Positions 57,424 to 64,000 of a stretch of DNA of 64,000 nucleotides are shown piece after piece; positions within the stretch are counted from its first letter, which is position 1; each line of letters starts with the position of its first letter. The notes under the pieces are model-generated. The model was not told where the DNA came from and searched no databases. It saw only the letters and a list, made by a program, of their open reading frames with translations. Origin of the DNA: Gavia stellata. Taxonomy: Eukaryota > Chordata > Aves > Gaviiformes > Gaviidae. Both the position numbers and the translations under genes were made by a program. Location: NCBI RefSeq assembly GCF_030936135.1, contig NC_082620.1:4960001-5024000 (forward strand). The letters run 5' to 3'.

Positions 57424-57528
57424 CAAAACATAAACAGGCTGGCACTTGCAGAACTGTCGGATAGAGTAGGTGAGGGTGGTGCATACACAGCGACCCAGAC
57501 ACATGTTCTTCAGGTGTTCTGTGAGGCA
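57424..57528 (-). other. Candidate orphan exon, 35 codons, cysteine-rich frame
   Basis: On the minus strand an excellent acceptor (CTTCTCTTTCTCCCCAG) and a strong donor (TTTTG/GTAGGT) bracket 105 bases, exactly 35 codons. The frame matching these edges reads CLTEHLKNMCLGRCVC then TLTYSIRQFCKCQPVY, with six cysteines. A second frame is also open, so coding is not proven. No matching neighbour exon was found and I do not recognise the peptide. It lies 7.9 kb upstream of the CA6 start on the same strand. It could be an upstream CA6 exon, part of an unknown gene or long non-coding RNA, or chance. Confidence 0.3.
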
Positions 57529-60500
57529 CTGGGGAGAAAGAGAAGTTCCCAAGTATTCAGGAAGCGCTTTCAAGGTGCTACGAAAGCTCACGCCCTGGAA
57601 TGCACCCTACACTGCATAATGGTTATTAAGCATATTAATGCACTGGCAAACAAGTCCTGATCTGTGGTGGATTTGCTGCCTGCCTTGGCATCCTCAGCTG
57701 TTTGAAGCAGTGATTTCACACTCTGCAAAGCTCTGAACTCTCCTGCCCAACCACTTTAAACAGGGAAGGAAAAGGCTGGCCTAGTCAGCTTCTCTGCTCA
57801 GGAGCATGTTGCAAGCAATCAAATAACTTACACATACTACACTTATGATTTTACCATGGCCTGTAAAGCACAAGGAATGCCTAGGCCTTGCAATGGAAGA
57901 GGCTTTTGATCACGAGAATTGTTTTCCAAGTGGTGGATGCCTGTAAGTCAGCTCTGTGTCAGTGTTTTTTCTTCACCTGCTCCATCAGCATGTTATACCA
58001 ATGTGTTAGTGTACTCGTGTGGGCTGTCAAACTGGGTTACTGGCTACAGTGGCTTTATGTTTCCTGAAACTCTCTGTTCCCAGTATCCACCCCATTAGCC
58101 ACACATCCCCAAACCATGAAAGAAATATATTATTTTGAAAGAGTGCACTGAGTATTTGATTAACTGGTAACAAGCCCGGATCCCCACAGCAACTCATGCC
58201 AGCTAGACATCTCATAGCTTTAGGGATGCTCAACTTTAAAGAAAGAGAAAAAGAAAAATCAGGCAGGATACATGATGGAGCAGTGGCATTTTTAATATCA
58301 GCGCTGACTTTTATTTTAATATATATAGCACCGTGCAATTTTAAATCTGCTGATCCAGGAAAAATTATACCAACACCTGAACAGTGCCAGACTACTGATT
58401 ATGGATGCCTGATCAATGGTGCCTCTAGGTATTGTAGTGCCAGCGTCTTCAGCTGCACCCTCGCTCGCGGACACACGATTCAGTGGAGCGGACACGGCTC
58501 TTGGCATGGTGTCTGTGGCCAGGACCGTGAGTGGGTCCTGGCTGCCGGCGATGGGACCGTGCGAGTAGGGGGGGATGCAGGTTCTCAGCACACGGCTTGC
58601 TGCTCACACTCCAGCAGAGGAAATTTGCTTGCTTTGTGTTGTTTCTGTGGTCACAAGGAAAGAAGAGCCTAGGCAAGGGACAGCGGCAGAGTTTAGGCTG
58701 CTCTTCTACAGCCAGTCCTCTCGCACGGCTTTGCTTCGGTTGAACAGGAATACGGAGCTGCAAGAGCCTCAGTGCTCAGCCTCCTAGGCCAGAGGGTTTG
58801 CTTTACACTTCACTTCTGCCCGACACCAAGCTAATTATGACCTTTCATAATATGTCTTCTATTCTTAAAGAGCACCCTACCATACTTCACCATCCGTCTT
58901 TTGCTCGACTACTACAGTGTTGAATTTCCCTCAGCCCTAGGCTTTCTTGTGCTCCATCTTTTCCAGCTCATTATAAGACTCAGCACCTCTACGTGATTTT
59001 CCATGCATAGCAATCAAGGGACTTTTACAAAGTGCAAAGATGGTGGAGATCTCTAATTCAGCAGTTATCCAGCATAAAAATCCAGGTTTATGATTTCCAG
59101 CATCTGATTGCTCAGGAGTGCGTTTCTGCAGGGAGTGCTCCCCTCTCACGCCTTTGCACCAGGAAGGGTAAGGCTCCAGGGTAAGTCACGAACTGCTGCC
59201 AAGGACACAGCTGTAAGGGGTATAACATGCAGTTTTGGGGAGGTTGGCACTGCAAAGAATCATTTAGCTCTAAAGTGACAGTTTAATTCCAAGGGCTTTT
59301 CCTGGCCAATATTGCTCTCTTTCAGCTGTGTGCAATCCAGCAGCATTCCAACGTGATTCGTGGCTGTGCAGCCCACGTGAATCTGCACCCCCAGCGAGGC
59401 AGAAAAAGCACACAAACCAGCATGCAGTGCCACTCTGGGTGTGTGGGCCATATTGCATGGTCACAAAATTGGGTTTCAGACGGCGTCTCCTTGCTAGGAG
59501 CCTAGGAGTCATGCAGGGGGGCCTCGTGGGGTACCGTGTCAGCATGGCGTGCCTATGGAAGGTGGTCAGTTCAACAGATTTCCTTTGCTTTTTATTAGAC
59601 TTAAAGCTTGTCTTGGGGGGATGTTCTCAGGAAGGTAAGAAAAACATGCCCGGAAGAAATGATCAGTCACAGTCAGGCTGGAAGGGCGAGGCAGTTCTGG
59701 AGCAAGCACGAACATAACTAACTTTGCAAGCAAAAACATGGCTTTGTATGGTGCAGTCAGGATGAACTGGGCACTGCCAGACCCCTGGAGCCCCTAAACC
59801 CCAACTCCAGGCTTGGGGAACTTGGCAGATTTGATGTTATGTGCTCGAAATACTGCAGAGCCAGGCCCCCATCAGTCTGAACAGAGGCTACAGAGTGTCA
59901 GTGAAATGGGAGGAAGCAAACCCAGGGGAACTGGGAGTCCCCATGGGATTACACGCATGGGTCTGGGCTCTGCAGTGTCCCAGCAAGACAAAGCACTGGA
60001 CCCTGCTTAGGGCATCACGCTGTCACGGCTGGGGATGGTGCTCTGCCTTCAACAGGAGCAAACATGTCCAGAAGTGAAGGCTAAGGGCACGGGAAGGTGA
60101 GAAGGGACAAGACCGTGCCTTTCCCAGGTCAGCCTATGGCCTTGTTCAAATGTTTTGACCTTGCAATGGGATTTCCCTCATTACAGATTCCCTTCCGCAG
60201 TGCAACGTGTGACTATCCCTCAGTTCAAAAATCCTAGAAGAAAAACAGGCTCATGGAAAGCGTGGACACAGCTATTCTCCACAATAAACCCCAAAAGACC
60301 TTGTGTTACAACCGCAACTTATCTAACGTAACCAAAGCAGTATATTCCCTGGGGGCCATACCACCGGGGAGAGCCTGGAGGAATGGTGGCAACCAGGGCT
60401 GAGGGGGAAGGAGGCATGCCCCCCCGCCAGCACCCCACAGACCCACGGTCCGACGCTCCAGCACAGAGGAGGAGACGGAGCGGGACCTCACCAAGCTGGC

Positions 60501-61134
60501 TACAAGGAGCAGCTACCAGGGGGAGCTGGATAAATAAGTCCAAGAAGGAGCAGGATCTCTCTGCAGTGCCACAGCTGGGAACAACTCATGTGAGTGGTCA
60601 TGTTCTTATTAAACACCACGACACGGGGCTACCGCTGAGTCCATAGAAAGCTGAGTATTACTTTCCAGGGATGGAGGCTTTGCCAGTCACAGAGCACCCA
60701 GTTCATTCAGTGGTGCATGGTTCATGCTTCACCATAATGCAGCAGACTAAATAATTAACAATGGGTAATTTGTTTTTTTTTTTCTTTACAGAACACCCAC
60801 AGAGGGATTGGAGCTTTTCAGGAGCACGAGTCTTGGCAAAGTCTTCAATTTTGTGGCCCGGTGTTGAGCTCTGTTCTGCTCTGTTATTTTTTGGTCACAA
60901 CAGTCTTCATGCACGTGTCTTGGGGCATCAGATGCCCTTGTGCAGACCTAGGCAAAACACTTGAAATTTGTTCCTGTCAGCACATTAGGACCTGAGGTGT
61001 GATAACTGATCGCGTGAGTGCTCCCTCTCCACCCCAGGAAGTGTAACTGTTATTCACTTCAAAATCAAAGCAAAAATTTATTGTAATTAACCTTTTCCTA
61101 GCACTAATAACCCTCTTCCCAGCCCCCCTCTCGC
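57529..61134. other. Intergenic DNA before the right-hand CpG island
   Basis: 3.6 kb with overlapping medium-length open frames on both strands (58.2-58.7 and 59.3-59.7 kb) that resemble no family I know and have no good splice sites at their ends. I regard them as chance frames. Confidence 0.6.
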
Positions 61135-61192
61135 CAGCCTGCAGCCTTCTTGCCGGTGCCAGTCCCGTTCGGACACCAGCCCCTGGGAAAAC

Positions 61193-61200
61193 ATGGCGGC
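61193..61200 (+). promoter_or_regulatory. YY1-type motif
   Basis: AAACATGGCGGC matches the YY1 consensus (AAnATGGCGGC) often found close to start sites of housekeeping genes. It lies about 0.64 kb before the proposed start, so it may serve a second or upstream start in the same island. Confidence 0.35.
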
Positions 61201-61654
61201 ACCGTCCTCCCGCGCCGGGATTTCAGCGGCACGGCAGCACGAAGCTGAACCACACGCTTCTCCAGCCTTTGCAAAATCAAGGCTCAGCTTCCAGTTTTAG
61301 CGCCAACACACATGTTAAAATTCCTCCTCTCCCCCCCACAAGCGTGCGTTTGTACAGCGACACACTTAGGCCGTGTACCCAGTGAAGGCCTACGCGCACG
61401 AAGGAACCGTTTGCTTTGTAGGCGGACGCCGCAGGAAGGCCCTACGGGTGTCACCGGCTGAAGGGTTTGCCACACAGGAGAAAAATCCCCTCAGCGTGGA
61501 CCCGGCCTCCCCGCCGCAGGCAGCCCCCCGCCAGCCGCCCGCTGCCCCCTCAGCACGCCGGGCCCCGCCGGGGGAGGTGGGGCGCGCGGCTCCGCCCCCG
61601 CCCGCGCTGGGATTTTCCACGAGGCGAACAGCAGAGCCGACCGGGCCGCCGCGG

Positions 61655-61672
61655 CACGTAGCGCACGCACGC
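61655..61672 (-). promoter_or_regulatory. Cluster of hypoxia-response-element cores
   Basis: Three RCGTG cores on the minus strand (TACGTG, GCGTG and GCGTG, two of them overlapping) in 18 bases, about 170 bases before the proposed start. RCGTG is the HIF-1 core, and ENO1 is a classic HIF-1 target with paired cores in its promoter. Occurrence in CpG-rich DNA by chance is possible. Confidence 0.45.
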
Positions 61673-61702
61673 GAGCCCGCCTCTGGCGCGAGGAGGAGGT
61701 AG

Positions 61703-61795
61703 CCAATGGGAGGGCGGCGAGGGGCCGGGCCTGCCAATGGGAGAGCGGAGGGGGGCTGAGCCGACCAATGGGGGGCGGGAGGAGGGCGGCTCATC
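61703..61795 (+). promoter_or_regulatory. Three CCAAT boxes spaced exactly 31 bp
   Basis: CCAATGGG starts at 61,703, 61,734 and 61,765, always in the same orientation. Each is followed by a GC-rich spacer with a GC-box-like block (GGGAGGGCGG, GGGAGAGCGG, GGGGGGCGGG), so the whole looks like a diverged 31-bp tandem repeat. NF-Y binds CCAAT, and spacing near three helical turns is typical of multi-CCAAT promoters. A weak TATA-like CTATAG follows at 61,809. Confidence 0.8.
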
Positions 61796-61834
61796 TGCAT
61801 GGGGTGGGCTATAGCCTGGCGTCCGCGCAGTCAC

Positions 61835-61900
61835 TCGTTCCCAGTCAGAGGTGAGGCGGCGAGTGGGGCTGTGGTGCGGAGCGCGGCTGCCGGGGCGCAG
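61835..61900 (+). other. ENO1: Probable non-coding first exon of ENO1
   Basis: Downstream of CTATAG, two strong donors occur: CAGAG/GTGAGG after 61,850 and GCGCAG/GTGAGT after 61,900. I chose the second as the exon end because its match is better; the first could be an alternative. The start is placed about 25 bases after the TATA-like element and is approximate. ENO1 first exons are non-coding in vertebrates, in agreement with the lack of a useful open frame. Confidence 0.42.
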
Positions 61901-64000
61901 GTGAGTGTGGCGGCGGCGGCAGGGCCTTTCGGCCTCATGGCCGAGCGTGGCCTCAGCGGCCCAGCCTCCCCGCAGTTGTACGCGGGGCGAGAGGTCCCGG
62001 TGGGGCCGCGGTTTCCTTTCTCCCTCCCCCGGTCTCCCCGGGCAGCAGGTCCGGAGCCCCCGCCGCCCCCGTGAGAGGGGGCCGCGCCGGCCCTGCCTGC
62101 CAACCGAACCGGGCCGGGCCTAGGCGGTCTCCGAGCGGGTGCTGGCCGCTGTGGGCGTGCTTCCCGCCTCACAGCGCGGCAGCCGCATCGCGGGGGCGGG
62201 GGGAGGCCTGCGCCGGCCATAGCCCCGCCAGCGTGCGCCGGGGGGGTAGAACCTTCTGGGGAGTACGGTGGGTCAAGGCTTCTGTCAAAGGCAGGGTTTA
62301 ACCTCTCTCTCTTAATCATTAACAGTTGCTCTTGGATTGCGTGTCGTGATTTGGACCTTCGCCTCTTTAGTGGCAGTGGATGTCCTTCAGCTTCACATCT
62401 CAAATATTTAATGTTTGATGTCAGCGCTCAAATCTGCGTGCCTTAGGTCTCCCAGTGGGGTTAATTAAGTATTAGTTATCTCAAGGCAGCAGTTGTGGGG
62501 ACTGCACCTGACAACTTGATGTGCATCTCTGGATGTTAAGGTGGGGGGGGGGGAAAAATTCCCTCTTAGCCAGGTTGCCTCGTGCAGGGTTGCCGGAGAG
62601 GATCTTGGTCTTTCTCTTGTTCCGTTACTTTGACTGCTGAGTCACAGGGCAGGGCTATGACTTTCTGAGCCTGGCAGGAAGTAGTGAAGTTTGTCATCCA
62701 AACCCACAGATTGAGGCAATGCAGTTTCAGGCCTCCATCTTATTAAACAACGAGAAGAGAAAGTGGTTCAACGTGTCTGTGACACGTTGCCCTGTCAGGC
62801 ATTATTTAAAACACATTGCATCGTGTTGCAGAGCATAGAGGTGAATTAATACCGAGTGGCACACAAGGGAATGAGATTAGAAGGTGCCCTTGTTGGGCTG
62901 CATTTGTCCAGCTTTTAGGAGTGCTTCAGCAGTGGAATTGATATATTGGGATCTAATACAGTGAGGTCAAAGGTCTAATGAGCAGTAAGCTTTTTTCAGA
63001 GCAGTGATGGTATGAGACGTGCAGTCTTAGAGCACCTTTAAGTCATGTAAGACTTCCACTGATAACTGTATGTCAGTTCTGTAATAAGACAATAGTTCTT
63101 TCTATGGCTGAACTTTACTGTTGTTTTTTTAATATCCATTCAGATGCTTGCAGTGCTCGGTCAACCCTGTCTTGACTTAAGAGAAATGTGGCTGCAAAAT
63201 AACTCGGAAGTACAGCTTTTGGTGATAAAAGTAGGCTGTAAATAAAATCTCTGGGAATGATTTTAGGTTGGAGTAGTCTGCACTGGTGTTAAAGTACTGT
63301 GTTCCCTGTGCAGAGCACAGGATCAGATAGGCAGTAAGTGGTGATTTCTTGGACTTCAGTTGAGAGTGGAGCTAGTGCTCAGAACTGGCAGTGGTGTGTT
63401 GGGCTGTAACTTAGCCTTGAAGAAGGTAATAACATGTGTGCTCCTGGGAAGGCCGGGAGAGCTAGTTTGCCTCCTGAAGGGAGGCACTGACCTTGCCAAC
63501 AGATTATAGTATAAAAAAAGGTTTAAGTCAATGCACGCATTAAATACCGCTATGGTATTTGCATGGTTTTGGCTAGCTCCATCACTAAGTACAAAGGTCT
63601 GGAGCAGGCAGTGCTACTGATGAGCTCTCTTGCGTTCAGTTGGCGTTTCCACAGCTAGGCCTGTGCACAGGCTGATTCTTACTTTCTGGATGAGTTGACT
63701 GAATTGATTGAGGCAGAACACGTAATGCTCAGCCTGTGACGAGCTAAACAGCATCAGATTTTTACCCAGGAATAGCTCAGTGGGAAAACTGTTTCTTGAA
63801 CATGGAAGTGAGGGGGTGTGCAAAATGAGCCAAAAAAAAATGGTGTGAGGAATTTCTGGAATGGCACAGTGCTGTGAAATGCTTCCTTCTAAAGAAAAGG
63901 GAGGGGACTGCTGGAGAGGTCATTTGTCAAGGACACTTGAGTGATGTCAAACCTGGCAGACATTGCCAGTGAAGCTCTTTCAGTGTGTATTCCTGAAGTG
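61901..64000 (+). other. Probable ENO1 intron 1 (continues past window)
   Basis: CpG-rich at first, then ordinary unique sequence with a G11 run at 62,543-62,553. I searched both strands for the conserved enolase start and found none, so the coding exons lie to the right of the window. Confidence 0.45.

Larger units (their letters stand above)
61135..62300 (+). promoter_or_regulatory. ENO1: CpG island, probable ENO1 promoter
   Basis: A sharp rise in GC and CpG content begins near 61.14 kb, with GC boxes, three CCAAT boxes, a hypoxia-element cluster and strong plus-strand splice donors. In human, the gene next to CA6 on this side is ENO1, oriented away from CA6 as this promoter is. ENO1 has a CpG-island promoter, a non-coding first exon and functional hypoxia elements. 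No ENO1 coding sequence (start MSILKIHAREI) is in the window, so the name rests on position and motif content. Confidence 0.6.

Noticed and set aside
58196-58672. 158-codon plus-strand frame with a hydrophobic segment
   Set aside because: No family resemblance, overlapping frames of similar size on the other strand, and no promoter or splice evidence.
59328-59717. 129-codon plus-strand frame
   Set aside because: A competing minus-strand frame covers the same DNA, and the peptide resembles nothing I know.
61390-62403. Arg/Pro/Ala-rich open frames on both strands in the right-hand CpG island
   Set aside because: Low-complexity translations of CpG-rich DNA, mutually overlapping, with no conserved motif.
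62300-64000. Enolase coding exon (MSILKIHAREI)
   Set aside because: Searched for in all frames; absent, so ENO1 is called only as promoter, first exon and intron.

Overview
The window looks like sauropsid, most likely bird, nuclear DNA. The evidence is a CR1 LINE and a second CR1 tail, small introns bounded by GT-AG, two CpG islands and vertebrate multi-exon genes. No species can be named from the sequence. Three protein-coding genes can be rebuilt exon by exon, and a fourth is probably entered at its promoter. Left to right these are GPR157 (+), SLC2A5/GLUT5 (+), CA6 (-) and a probable ENO1 promoter (+). This is the order and relative orientation of the human 1p36.23 block (ENO1-CA6-SLC2A7-SLC2A5-GPR157) read in reverse.

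Layout. 1-5.35 kb: no recognisable gene. 5.36-6.27 kb: a compound TG/TA minisatellite with palindromes centred on CACGTG. 6.27-7.3 kb: a CpG island holding the GPR157 promoter and exon 1. The four GPR157 coding exons run to 17,858 and give 335 residues, the length of the human protein. A CR1 LINE lies in intron 1. About 17.9-25.8 kb: a probable long GPR157 3' UTR and intergenic DNA with a second CR1 tail and an unassigned minus-strand open frame. 26.2-36.1 kb: SLC2A5, 12 coding exons, 519 residues. 38.2-49.5 kb on the minus strand: CA6, nine coding exons, 517 residues, a secreted carbonic anhydrase with a C-terminal pentraxin domain that mammalian CA6 lacks. 49.5-61.1 kb: mostly featureless, with one well-spliced candidate exon of unknown identity at 57.4-57.5 kb. 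61.1-62.3 kb: a CpG island with three CCAAT boxes exactly 31 bp apart and a cluster of hypoxia-element cores. By position and motif content it is the ENO1 promoter and non-coding first exon. The window ends inside the following intron.

The genes form a conserved neighbourhood, not a pathway. GPR157 is an orphan seven-helix receptor. SLC2A5 is a facilitative fructose transporter. CA6 is a secreted CO2 hydratase, and ENO1 is a glycolytic enzyme. The observations most worth checking are the CA6-pentraxin fusion and its altered calcium ligands, the single GLUT gene where mammals have two, the 31-bp CCAAT array, and two unassigned minus-strand coding candidates.
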